Shown piece by piece: positions 44,769-56,564 of a DNA stretch of 64,000 nt (its first letter is position 1; every line of letters begins with the position of its first letter). Both the position numbers and the translations under genes were made by a program. The notes below the pieces were generated by a model. That model was not told the origin of the DNA and did not search any database. It saw only the letters and a program-made list of their open reading frames with translations. Origin of the DNA: Protea cynaroides (lineage: Eukaryota; Streptophyta; Magnoliopsida; Proteales; Proteaceae); assembly GCA_028583415.1 (NCBI GenBank), contig CM053270.1:53020173-53084172 (forward strand). Direction: 5' to 3'.

Positions 44769-46232
44769 CTATTGCCCTTTGTCAACTGTTAGAGTGTCAT
44801 CTTCATCAAGTTCTTCAAGAATGGACCCTTTTGGTTCAGTCCCGTTTTGATTCCCTATATTCTCATCAACCTTCACATCTGAGCTCTCAACAATTCTTCC
44901 TAGTCTCTTGTTGTAGCACCTGTATGCCTTACTTTTGAAGGAGTACCCAAGGAATATGCCTTCATCAGCTCTGTCATCAAATTTGCCTAGATTTTCTTCC
45001 TTTCGCTTGATGTAGCACTTTGAACCAAAGACCCTGAGATACTTCCCTGTAGCTTTCCTCCCAAACCACAATTCATAAGGTGTTTTGTTCTCATGAGGCC
45101 TTAGAAGACATCTGTTAGTGATATGCACTGCAGTATAGATACCTTCTCTCCAGAAATGCTTTGCTGTGTTATTCTCTACCATCATAGTTCTAGCCATTTC
45201 TTGCACTGTTCTGTTCTTCCTTTCAACCACTCCATCTTGCTAAGGTGTTCTGGCTGCTGAGTGTTAAATTTTGATCCCACTTTCACTGCAGAAGTTTGAG
45301 AATTTACTCCAGGTAAATTCTTTGCCTTGATCAGACCTTAAACACTTAATTGTGTTTCCAGTCTCATTTTCAACTCTCTTCTTGAATGCTTTGAACTTGT
45401 CAAGAGCTTCAGTTTTGTCCTTCAGAAACATCACCCAGGTCATTCTAGAATACTCATCTATAAACAGAATGAAGTATCTCTCACCTCCTATGGTCTGTGT
45501 TCTCATAGGTCCACACAAGTCTGTATGTATCAAGTCAAGTGGTTTACTTGAATGGTATTCCTTTGATTTATAAGTAGCTCTTGCCTGCTTTCCCTTCTGA
45601 CATGAACCACATACATGGTTCTCTGGAGTCTTTATGATGGGAAGATCTCTCATTACTTGCTTCTTGCTAATTTTAGTCAGATTTTTGAAGTGAATGTGTC
45701 CCATTCTTCTATGCCACAACCAAATTTCATCTTCTTGAGTTATCATGCACTTGTTGATGGCATCTGTCAACACATACAGATTTCCAACTGTTCTTTCACC
45801 AGTAGCTACTGCCTTTCCTATTCCAACCCTGTGAACAACAAAACCTTCATTGTTGAAAGTGATCTCATGTCCTTGATCACATATCTGACTCACACTGAGT
45901 AGATTATGTTTCAGCCCATTAACATACAAAACATTATGGGACTTTATCTTCCCATTGTTAAAGTTCACTGAACCTCTTCCTTCAACTCTGGCACCTTCAT
46001 TATTCCCAAACTTCACAGTTCCTCCTTTTGCAGCATCTAGGCTTGTGAATTTTTCTTTGTTGCCAGTCATATGTGTTGAGCATCCACTATCATGAATCCA
46101 TGGAGATTGTTTTCCTTTGTTTGCTTTAAGTGCTGCTTGCACCAACAAAGAATTGTTCCCTTTCTTCTGTGATTTTTCCACCCATGTAGCCTTGTCTTTC
46201 ACTGTAATTGGCTTTCTTGTATTTCTCACCAT
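44769..46232 (-). pseudogene. copia pol: protease and integrase
   Basis: Minus strand. Protease active site WIHDSGCSTHMTGNKEKF (about 46105-46050) and LKHNLLSVSQICDQGHE. Pre-integrase finger WHRRMGHIHFKNLTK ... CGSCQKGKQ, then integrase D in HTDLCGPM, second D in RSDQGKEF and E in DGVVERKNRT. Two stops (taa about 45263 and tag about 45240) sit 24 nt apart between the second D and the E; both are single C-to-T changes of glutamine codons. The C-terminal domain runs to 44769 (GKYLRVFGSKCYIK, EGIFLGYSFKSKAYR). Confidence 0.9.
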
Positions 46233-46250
46233 TTCATTTTCTTCTTCTCT

Positions 46251-47627
46251 CTAAATTGGTTTTCTTAGAGGATCTTCTCTTTTCTTCCTCTTAGCTTGCC
46301 TTTGAGATGGAAGGATTGTCTTGTAGTTTCTGGCTATATGTCCAAGTCTCTCACATCTATAGCATATTACTCTCTCATCAATAAGAGGAGCAAATCTATT
46401 TCTGTCAATGAACACTGGAGGTCTTTGTCGTCTTCTACATTCTGCCACTCGATGTACATAGGCATTACAGCCATAACAGTATCCTCTGAATCTGATTCCC
46501 TGTACCTGTCTGTTTCTCTGAAACTGACCATTCCTCTGAAACTGACTTTGTTTTCTCTGACTGCCTTGCCTGACTGTCTTGAAGCTCTCTTCATCATTCT
46601 TGCCTTTAATAGCTCTCATAGCTGGTGGTTCCTTCTGCTTTTCTTTCACAAACATAATGGGATTACTTGCAGATCCCTTTTCTTTTATCTGCTCAGATAG
46701 CTGCTCAATATATCCAAGTCCAGATTTAATATGAGAGGATCTCTGGTAACTCAGAATCTCATCAAGGATGTTGTCTTCGTCCTTGTCTTCATTTTCAGAA
46801 CTGCTGCTTTCTTCATCTTCTTGTAACCTAACATTCTTATCTTTTGACTTCAGAATGGTTACATGAGGGACTTTTGTAGTAGCTTCAGCATAATTTTTTA
46901 TTTTTGTAGACTTGGCCAGATCTGCCATAAGTCTTACAATTACTTCCTCAAGCTTCTTACACTCAGAAGATTTTTGTGTAAGATCATTGTCGAGCTCATC
47001 AGCAATTATTTTTGCTTTCCTGAGAGTCTCCATAATTTCACCATTTATCTCCTTTGCTTGGTTGAGTTGTTCATTCAAGTTTTTGTTCTTCTTTCTTTCT
47101 GTCTTGAGCTCAGTAAGTGCAGAAAGCAACTCTGCTTCAAGATCTAGACTGTCATCTTCTTCCAATCTTTTCTTAACACCATCACCTTTCCTTTTTGTTG
47201 TATCACTCCCTGTAGGAGTCTCTTCCAGTCTTGCCATAAAGAGAATATCATCATCATTTTCATCTTCAGACTAATTAGAGAGGTCATCATGCTTTGACAG
47301 ATAACTTCTCTTTCTTGGAATGAATTTCTTCTTTCCTTTCTTTTCTTGGCTTCCTTTAGACTCTTCTTCATCAGAGTCATACACTCTACCCTTTTTCTGG
47401 CACTTAGAGGCAAAGTGACCTAAGCCACCACAGTTGAAACATCTCATTGAAGACTTATTTTTGAACTTCTCAGATCTCTTCTTGAGTTTGTTAGCCAGAT
47501 AGGCTATGAGCTCATCATCTGAATCAACTGTGTCCTCCTCTGCATTGGCTTTTGAGCTTTCCACTGGCTCCTTCATTCTTAATTTTTTAAAGGCTTCAAA
47601 AGCGGCTTCCTTCTCAGCTGGCTGCAA
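46251..47627 (-). pseudogene. copia gag with coiled coil and three zinc knuckles (N-terminus missing)
   Basis: Minus strand. The sequence starts within gag, fused to the LTR. First knuckle CFNCGGLGHFASKC (about 47445-47405), acidic linker, a TAG at about 47271, then in the next open part a long charged helix (ALTELKTERKKNKNLNEQLN and on, about 47120-46900) predicted by eye as coiled coil, an arginine/glutamine-rich stretch (QFQRNGQFQRNRQVQ), and two further knuckles: CYGCNAYVHRVAEC and CYRCERLGHIARN, the last with Asn where the final Cys should be. A frame break near 46250 separates it from protease. The knuckle-coil-knuckle order resembles SIRE-type gag. Confidence 0.82.
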
Positions 47628-49908
47628 CTCTTATTAGTCGTTCATTACATCCGACGGCTTCCCAAGGTTCCTATAAGCCCTTCATTTCTCAAGCCAATAA
47701 AATGGGATCTTCTCAGTAAGATAAACCCATTCTACATAAACAACCAAACACTCTCCCAATGGTAGACCCATGTGGACAGTTATACATCAGTCCTCTTGGA
47801 CCTTCAACATCAATACTTGTCAACAAACTTAAAGGCTTCAGGTCCAGATATGATTGCGACTGATTCGGCATCTCGATGTAGCTTGTTGAGACACGTGTTC
47901 CATCTGAACGTCTCCAAGGAAAACATAATGTTATTCCCAGGTTGACACTGAGAGGGGGGTGAATCAGTGACCACTAAAAATCCTTTTCCACTTTTCCCAT
48001 TATGGCTGATACTATGCAAGGGTCGTCAGGAGCTATTGATCAATTGTGCAATGCTGCCTTGAGCTGATTTCTTGAGACTCTCTCATAAACAATCTGTCAA
48101 ACAAATTTCGTGCACACACCAACCACACACCCACAAGTATCCATACCAGGGGCTTGGCCTGCCAAGTGTGTATACCCAGACTTGCAGCATACAGACTTCT
48201 AATGCACAATCACAAGCACATGCATGGGACACACAATATAACGTGGTTCACCAATCACACACTGTGATGGCTACTCCACGGGGCAATACCCTAACCAGGG
48301 TTTTGTATATACCCAATACACAACAGAAATGATACGGTTGCTCCAACAACCCCGATGCTACAACATCAACCGCATTCACACAGCTACAACTGTGTCCTAG
48401 GCATCAACCCCAACTTCAATCAAGCACCCACTTGACAGGTTATACAATATGTATATCAAATGATTACAAACCCTTCCCATATAGCACTGATATAGTACAT
48501 AGAGTTTGTGTGCTAGTTTACCTCCCGGCCTTGCTCACTACTGATGCAAGTTTCACTGTCCAAGCATCTCGGCTTCGTCTTTGACTCCGCAGCTTGTTCT
48601 CCACCAGAACAACTCCATAGGAAGCTCACAGCTGGTCCACTCACTCTTTACAAGCTTCAGCAAAGCTTTCATGGCCTCACCCTGGCAGTAGGAGTCTCTC
48701 TCTTTCTTGGAGAAGCTTTAATGGAGGGTTTCCTTCAAAATCACCATTTGAGGCCTTATCTTCGAGCTCTAACCACTCCCCAAGTCTCACACATCGAAAA
48801 TCCTTCAGTTTGGTATATTATGGGCCTCGATCCGACATCGGACGGCCGAGATATCATCAAAAGAAGGTCGGCCAGTGAGATTATTCCAAAATGAATCTTT
48901 CTCCCTAATTCCGTGCGCCGCGATGCAGCATAGCGCGTCCGCCTCTGACCCACCATACGCTGCTGTGGAGTCCTGATTGGTGGAGACAGAATCTCTGAAT
49001 ACAGACCACTGGATCGGTCAAGGAGTGGCGGGATTTGCTCTGGTCCCTCCGATTGGCCTCATCGCATCAGGCGCGATCGGAGTCCATACTGACCTTCAGA
49101 TGCGCATCTTCGGCGCATGCTCAACATGTGCGCGCTCCACCGAATCAGGGATCCACTCCCGTGCGGCACAGACCACCACTTAAACTTGCTTCCAGCCACT
49201 CAGAAGCCACGCGCAAGAATCATTGCGCGAATCTGACGCTACACCGAGTCCCGCATTTTTGACAGCCCTCCATTTGGAATCTCACTGTCGTGGCTCGATC
49301 CAAGCCTCCCATACGGAATATGCTCTTTTCAAAATGACCAAAATACCCCTGTGAATGTGTAGTAATGCCCTGTAAGTCGATTTTTTTCCAGTAAGGTTCG
49401 GACCTTTTTCTTCTCTGTGGCATTTCGTCAAACAGCTTGTGCGCAAGCCGAAGGACCCTGCGCAGGCTTACGACATGCACGCGCGGTGCTTGCGCTGCGC
49501 TGCGCTGCCTAGCAAGCCTTGCGGCATGGCACGACGCGCATGACTACTGCGCGCGGCTACCTGCTGTAAGCGCGGCTGATGCTGTGTGGGTGGCTAGTGC
49601 TGTGCGCGCGGCTGCCTGCTGTGCACTCGGCTGGTGCTGTGCGTGCGGCTATTGCTGTGCACGCGGCTGCCTGCTGTGCACTCGGCTGGTGCTGTGCGCG
49701 CGGCTATTGCTGTGCGCGCGGCTGCCTGCTATGTACTCGGCTGGTGTTGTGCGCGTGGCTATTGCTGTGCATGCGGCTGCCTGCTGTGCACTCGGCTACC
49801 CAAAGTGGGACCCACCTGGTCCTCACTCTCTCTCCTCCGTATCACTTTATCTGCTTAGGTTGCCAACAATGACAACACTTACTGCACTGTCTGGACAGGA
49901 TGTCAACA
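47619..49908 (-). repeat. copia 5' LTR (right copy)
   Basis: 2290 bp; on the minus strand starts TGTTGACATCCTGTCC at 49908. The GC-rich minisatellite is at 49555-49800. It ends at the same base as the left copy (tggctgcaact on plus) but is followed directly by mid-gag sequence instead of a PBS. Confidence 0.88.
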
Positions 49909-51535
49909 CATAATTTGGTACTATTTTCAAATTTGGTGTGGGACTGCATTTCTCGAAGGTCGCTTTTAGTGATGATTCAAATAGCTGCCCGCTTATCAAT
50001 GCGTGTAGGTGTCAACTTAAACAGTGGGGTAAGGCTACCCCTTTGTCATGAAAATCATGCCATTCGCATTTCCCCTAAGGATTTTAGACCATTGGATATG
50101 ACCATAATTTTGGCAATATTCTTACCACATTAGGACTCTTTATTCAACCCAAGATGGGGTTTGCAAAAAAAAAAAAAAAAAAAAGGAAGAAAAGAAACCT
50201 TAGCAAGGAAAAGCAACCCAAGAAACCTCAATGGGCAACCCATAATACCTCAGTGGTGATAGGCGACCTGATGTAACCCTAAAGCATTACCCTCATTGGC
50301 TCTTCATAGAAAAAATCCAGTGGGTCATCTAGACAAGTGTCATACCCAGTCTACCCTCCATAAGGAAAGGAACCCCTCTTGGTCTCCAATGAATCATACA
50401 CGGAGGAGTTGAACAAACCATCATCTGTTGGGATCCATAGCATTGCCTTTCAACAAAATTTTATCTTCAAATCCTTTTGTCACAGCATGGTTACGGATGT
50501 AGCTAATTTAATCAAATCATCAGCTCCCTCATTTTTAAAATTCAAGAAGGGTTTATCTAAGAAGTTACTTTCTGCAATCAATCTGTCAATCTTCCCTTGA
50601 CCTTGGAAACATGGTCAAATTCTTGATGCAATCCAGATTCAACCAAGTTCTAACTCTGTTAGATTGCCCGTTTCCTTCTATCTTGCCCCTAGCACATTAT
50701 AGTAGCGGTCTGTCATAACATCCAGACACTGTGGCACAGATATACCCTATGTAGAGGAATTGAACTTGATCACGAGCATTATATCTAGGATCCATTTGTC
50801 TAGTCTGAAGTCACTGACTTTCCTAGTCAATAGAAGTAGGTTCGTCCAAGTTGGTTTTTGCCAAATTCTCAGTTCTCCCAATCATCTGATGAAGAAAAGC
50901 CAATGTGGTCACTCACCTGTTAGGATCTGGTCACCAAATTCTTTAAAGGAACACTTTGAATCCTTTGCTCCTCATGCCTACTTTAGGGCCATGGTTCATT
51001 CATCTTTCAAAATTGGCACAACAATGTTGCAAAGCCCTAAGCTTTTCATGAGCCTAGATCAAGGGCCAAACCCATGTCACATCTCATCGCCGCTTGACTG
51101 TTCTACCAATTTGGTCTACCATTGTGCATAGTCAAAGAACTTAGTTGACCAGATGCCCCTCGAAAGTTTAACACCATGGTCAATCAATAAAATCACTTTG
51201 GTTAGAGACTGTCAAGCTCCCCTCATTCTTGTCCAAAATCCTCGCTAGAGTCTATTTCAATCCAAAATCCAATAACACCAATGCTGGCTGAAGAAAATCA
51301 TCACTTTCAAATTATATGGAACCTTTCCAAGGGAGCAACCAAGTCATCACTACCGTGCTGAAATTGTGTCAAACTTTAAGTACCAGGTCATAAATGGCAA
51401 ATTTTAAATCTAGGTATCATGCCAGCAAAGTCCATGACACCATTTCCATTGATGTCATGTTTTATGCCTTCACCAATAAAGCAGGGGCAAAAACCATGGA
51501 AAACTGCCAAGGAATTCACCATCATTTCAAATATG
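49909..51535 (+). other. LARD interior right of the copia insertion; no gene
   Basis: Unique sequence with short frames (for example 49900-50133, 50760-51131) lacking any recognisable motif. A poly-A run lies at 50165-50183. No gag-pol remains. Confidence 0.5.
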
Positions 51536-51539
51536 TCTA

Positions 51540-51800
51540 GCACTCTATAGGTTCAAAGTCAAGAGACTTCCAAGATGGGTCAGATTTCAACCCTAAAGGT
51601 TCAAAGTCAACAAAGCCTTCCTGTATGGGTCACTTTCAAGAATCCTAAAGGTTCATAGCAACAAAGCTACTTAAGAGGATATTCTAGTTTTCATTCCTGG
51701 AGGTTCATAGCCATAGAGCTTCCAAGAAGGATATTCTAATTTTCAAATCCCGAAGGTCCAAAGCTGGTAGGAACCTCCAAGATGAGTCATTCAGTATCAC
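51540..51800 (+). repeat. ~60-bp tandem array in LARD 3' region
   Basis: About four units with 'aggttcaaagtcaacaaagc' and 'aagatgggtca'. It is just upstream of the 57-bp array. Confidence 0.7.
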
Positions 51801-51809
51801 CCTATAAGT

Positions 51810-53009
51810 GACCTTCTGAGTTCTTGCTCATTTCAGAATCAATAGCAAATTCCTCACCCTAAAAGTGACCTTCTGAGTTCTTGCTCATTTCATAATCAAA
51901 TACAGATCCCTAGCTCATTCAAAGGTCAAATCAATTTCAGCCTATTAGTGAATCAAATGTAGAGCCCTAGTTCATCCAAAGTTCAAATCAATCTCAATCT
52001 ATAAGTGAATTAAATGCAGACCCCTAGCTTATCCAAAGTTCAAATCAATATCAGCCTATTAGTGAATCAAATGCAGAGCCCAAGCTCATCCAAAGTTCAA
52101 ATCAATCTCAGCCTATTAGTAAATCAAATGTAAAGCCTTAGCTCATTCAAAGTTCAAATCAATCTCAGCCTATTAGTGAATCAAATGTAGAGCCCTAGCT
52201 CATTCAAAGATCAAGTCAATCTCAGCCTATAAGTGAATCAAATGCAGAGCCCTAGCTTATTCAGAAAATCAATCTCAGAATCTCAATCAAAAGAGCCTCA
52301 GTTCAATCATTGAAAAGACAACAAGTCCTCCATTCAGATAAATCAAAGCCGAGTCCAAGCTCATGCAATGAGCCTTGTATTCACAGCCTAGCTCCATACA
52401 AGAAGAGGTTTATCAGCCTACAAATGGATCAAGCTGGGTTCAAGCCCGCGAGTGCCTTGCATCATGAGTTCCACCTCAGCAAGAAGAGGTTCCCAGCCTA
52501 CAAATGAACCTTGTATTCACAGCCTAGCTTCGTACAAGAAGAGGTTTATCAGCCTACAAATGGATCAAGTCCGGTCCAAGCCCGCACATACCTTGCATCA
52601 TGAGTCACCTCAGCAAGAAGAGGTTCCCAGCCTACAAATGAACCTTGTATTCACAGCCTAGCTTCATACAAGAAGAGGTTTATCAGCTTAAAAATGGATC
52701 ATGCCGGGTTCAAGTCCGCACATACCTTGCATTATGAGTCTCACCTCAGCAAGAAGAGGTTCCTAGCCTACAAATGAGCCTTGTATTTACAGTCTAGCTT
52801 CATACAAGAAGAACAATCATCAATTTTCCAAGAAGAGCAAACCTTCTTGCCAGTCGAACTACGTTCTGGGCTTGATTTCTAGGACACCCTTAGAATACGT
52901 AGGCACTTTAGGACGAATCACCATAAGTGCAGCCCAATAAGCAATCTCATTCATATCCCAAAAATATGGTTCTTTTATCTTCAGCCTTCAATTGATAACA
53001 ATCTCGGCT
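51810..53009 (+). repeat. LARD copy 2: 3' UTR tandem arrays (57 bp and 133 bp)
   Basis: A two-unit repeat of 'ccctataagtgaccttctga' (51810-51890) leads into about seven 57-bp units (51899-52290) and four 133-bp units (52370-52810), the same order as 3015-3930. Copy 1 begins at the position equivalent to 51899. Confidence 0.85.
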
Positions 53010-53022
53010 AAAGAGGGGCATC
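53010..53022 (+). other. polypurine tract, LARD copy 2
   Basis: AAAGAGGGGCATC directly before the 3' LTR; identical to 4121-4133. Confidence 0.9.
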
Positions 53023-54132
53023 TGTAAGCACCCCATTTTTGCCACCCTCAGCATAAGTGAACCAATATGGTAGGTTTCTGACCTTTAACCAAAAGGTTGG
53101 TGATTTTCTAATGAACCCCACTATAGGGTCATTGGATATTAACTACTTGGATGAATAGGTCTTGAAATTATCTTCGAAATGAGACCGGAATCATCAAATT
53201 CTGACGTCAAACAAGGAAGATATCGCAGTTTGAAAGTGCAAGGGCATTTACGTAATTATCGTATGATGCATGCAATATCATTCAAACATCAAGGCATCAT
53301 ATCTTGGTCATCTGATATCTGAATCAGATGATTCAAAGGCCAATATTTCTTTTTTTCAGTTCTCTTCAAAGTGGACGTGAAAAATCCCGGGTAGAAGTCA
53401 CCAGTGGGCCCCATGCAAGCTTTCATGCAAAATTATCATTAGAACTTCAGAGCTTCATATCTTTGTCATTTTACATCAGATTTAGAAGATTCCAAGACCA
53501 TTATTCTTCATTTGTGATGTTCTACAAAGTGGACATAAAAAAGCTCGGGTAGAAGTCTCTGAAAGGTCCCAAGCACAAATACACATGGAAATGGTCGTTT
53601 AATCTTCAAAAATTCATATTTTGGTCACCCCATATCCAAATCAGGTATTTTCAGTTTCATTATGTTCCATTTTTAATACTCTACATACTAGACATAAAGG
53701 ATTTTCAGTAAAGTCTCTGAAGGATCCATTGCAGAATGGTCAGCCAAATTTTCAATAATTGACCTGCTTAAACTTCAAAATTTCATAAGTTGGCCATTTT
53801 ATTTCCAAATGAGGTGATTTAAGTTTTAATATTTCTCATTTTTAATGTTCTACAAAGTAAACGCAGAAATTTTGGAATAGATGCTATCGAAAAATTCTAT
53901 ATGGAAGGGTGATAGAAATGGACTATGAAATGTCAACCTTAGTCCAAACCAGCTTAATCCAGCTTAGTCTAACTTAGCTCGGCCCAGCCCAGACCAATCC
54001 AGATCAAGTTATGTTAGTTCATATGCAAGCATTCTTTTTATGTGTATATTACATAAGAAAATATATATATGTTAGTTCATATGCAAGCATTCTTTTTATA
54101 TGTGTATAATGTATAACATATTATTGTATATA

Positions 54133-54169
<37 letters not shown>

Positions 54170-54279
54170 GAAAGAGAGAGGAAAGAGAGGCCATAGGAAA
54201 GAGAATGAGAGAAAGAAAATAGGAAAGAGAGAGAAATAAAAGAAAAAAGAAAAAAAAAAGAAAAGATCCCCTTCACGTT

Positions 54280-54840
54280 TTCTAGAAAAAAAACGTGAAA
54301 GAGAGAGGGAGAAAGAAAAAAAAGAAAAGGAACGAAAGAAAAAAAAAGAAAAAAAAGAAAAAAAGGAAACGTTTTCTAAGAAAGAAAATGTGAAAAGAGA
54401 GGGAGAAAGAAAAAAAAAAAAAGGAAGGAAAAGAAGGGAGAAGAAAAGGAAAGAAGAAAGAAAGGAAAGAGAGAATGAATTTTCTAGAAGAAGGAAAGAG
54501 AGAAAGGAAAGAGAGAAGGAATTTTCTAGAAGAAGAAGGAGAAAAAGGAAAGAAAGGAAGAAGAAAAAACATGGGAAGGAAGAGAAGAATGGAAAGAAGA
54601 AAAAATGGAAAGAAAGGATTTTCTAGAAGAAAAAGAAGAAAAGGAAGGAAGAGAGAAGAAGGAAAGAAGAGGAGAGGATTTTCTAGAAGAGGGAAAAAAA
54701 ACATATGGAATAGAGAGGGAGTAGAGAAAAGGGAAGGAAGAGAAGAAAGGAAGAAGAAAAAAGGAAGAAAAAAAAGATTTTCTAGAAAAAGAAGAAAGGA
54801 AAGAAGGATCTTTTAGAAAAGGAGAGAAAAAGTATAAATA
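54280..54840 (+). promoter_or_regulatory. LARD LTR promoter: TATA box with heat-shock-element cores (copy 3)
   Basis: TATAAATA at 54833-54840. Six exact TTCTAGAA cores: 54280, 54482, 54524, 54621, 54681, 54780 (first base). The TATA-proximal one is mutated to ttttagaa (about 54811). Confidence 0.55.
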
Positions 54841-56564
54841 GACCAAGAGAAGAGAGAGGAAAGCATTTTTCCAGACAATAGAGAGAGGAGGACGTGATAG
54901 AGAGAGGAGGACGTGAGTAAGAGAGAGAAAACATGAGAGAGGGAGAAAGAAAGAGAGAAGAAAAGAGAAAAGAAAGAAAAGAGAAGAAGAAAAGAGAGAA
55001 AGAGAAGAGAGAGAAGCAGAAGAGAGGAGAAGGAGAATTTACATTCAAAGGGGTTGATACAATCTCCAATCATCCTTCATCAATGGTTTCGCTCGATTTG
55101 AGCACAAGGTTAGTACTCTAAACAAATTTAGAGGTCATTAGAATGCTCGAATGCCAATTTTGCTTGAAAAAGGCTAATTTTCTTGAAATCTCAATCCTGA
55201 ATGCTCTATTACATGCTTGTTAATGTTAGGATGCCTATGTCTAGTATTTTTCATGAATGATAATTTGTCTAAGCTATTCAATGATGATTTTTTTCAATGA
55301 TATATAATGATGTTTGATGTCTTTTGCAAATTTAATATAAAGTGATTTTCAAATCAGAAATTTCCAGATTTAGGATTCAAACTTAGGACATACATCACAT
55401 GTATTTTTTCTAACATTTTGAAGCCCAAATGTTTATGGGAGTCTCTCTGATATGTTAGAAGACTACCCTAAAAATTTCCTTCCATTTGGAATTGGGAAAA
55501 TATATCGAAAAAATTTGTCTTTAACATTGCTGTTTTTCTCGGATGTAATGCAATCCTCCATCAGAAAGTTTCTAGACAAGGGTCTTATGGCCATAATAAA
55601 AAAATCCATTTAATATAAAATTTTTAGACATCAAATTATTTTAAAAAATGGCACTAGTTTTGTATTTTTTTTTTTTTGAATTTATATCAATTTTTAAGTG
55701 CATAGTGATCTGATTTTGAATCTGTCATGATGTATTAATTTGCATGATTGAAAAGAATCATTGTTCACAAAGAAAATATATTGTTTTAACTTTCTTTTCT
55801 AGATGAAATTTTAGATCAGACAGTAATCTACATAGACATATGTCTGTATATAATTTTCATTAGGAATATAATTTTATTTGGAATTTATGGTGCAACTGGT
55901 CAAAATCTGAAACAGATTCGACCAGTGCACATGTTCGGTCTTAGGGCATATCTTAGACCTGTTTTTGCTTTCTTTTGGGATTCAACTCCTTCATATGAAA
56001 TATAAAATATTAAGTCATCTTTCTATAAAAAAAACGTTGAGTTTGATTTGAGTTTCGAAAGACCTACTTATGGTCATTCTTGTGTAATGTGACACTGAAT
56101 ACAGTTCATAGTTTTGTCCATTATCTGAAACCCTGTGTCAAAATTTTGACAGTTTTGAGTCGTTAATCTTCCCAAATTTTTTCATAAAAATTATAATTTT
56201 TTCAAAGAACATTGAACATGTGTTTTTTTTTTTTAATTTTGCACTTTTCAAAAAAAAAGATTTCATTGATGTCTCATTCAATATAACATTAATGATTGTT
56301 TAAGTGAATTCTGCCATATTCGGATAAATGGCTATATTTGGAGCATTCATATGCTTTGTTTGGATTGTGCATACCATGTTTGTCACATTTCATGTGTTGC
56401 TATTTGTGATAGAATATATAAATTTTTACCATATTTTTGCAAAATCTTAATAATTACTATTTTCAAGTCTTACTATGCTTAGAAAATAGCATATAAGATC
56501 TTTCATTTTTTGAAAAATTCATGTCATATATGCATTCTATGATTGGTACTTACCATATTGATAT

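Larger units (their letters stand above)
40590..49908 (-). mobile_element. copia element (SIRE-like), minus strand, nested in LARD copy 2
   Basis: On the minus strand: 5' LTR 49908-47619, gag, protease, integrase, RT, RNase H, PPT (42874-42859), 3' LTR 42858-40590. LTRs begin TGTTGA and are about 95-98% identical by eye, so this is the youngest large insertion here. The gag N-terminus and PBS are missing: the 5' LTR is joined directly to mid-gag. No target-site duplication is visible (left flank gaatc, right flank cataa). Gene order PR-IN-RT-RNase H is the copia order. Several nonsense codons are C-to-T changes of glutamine codons. Confidence 0.88.
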
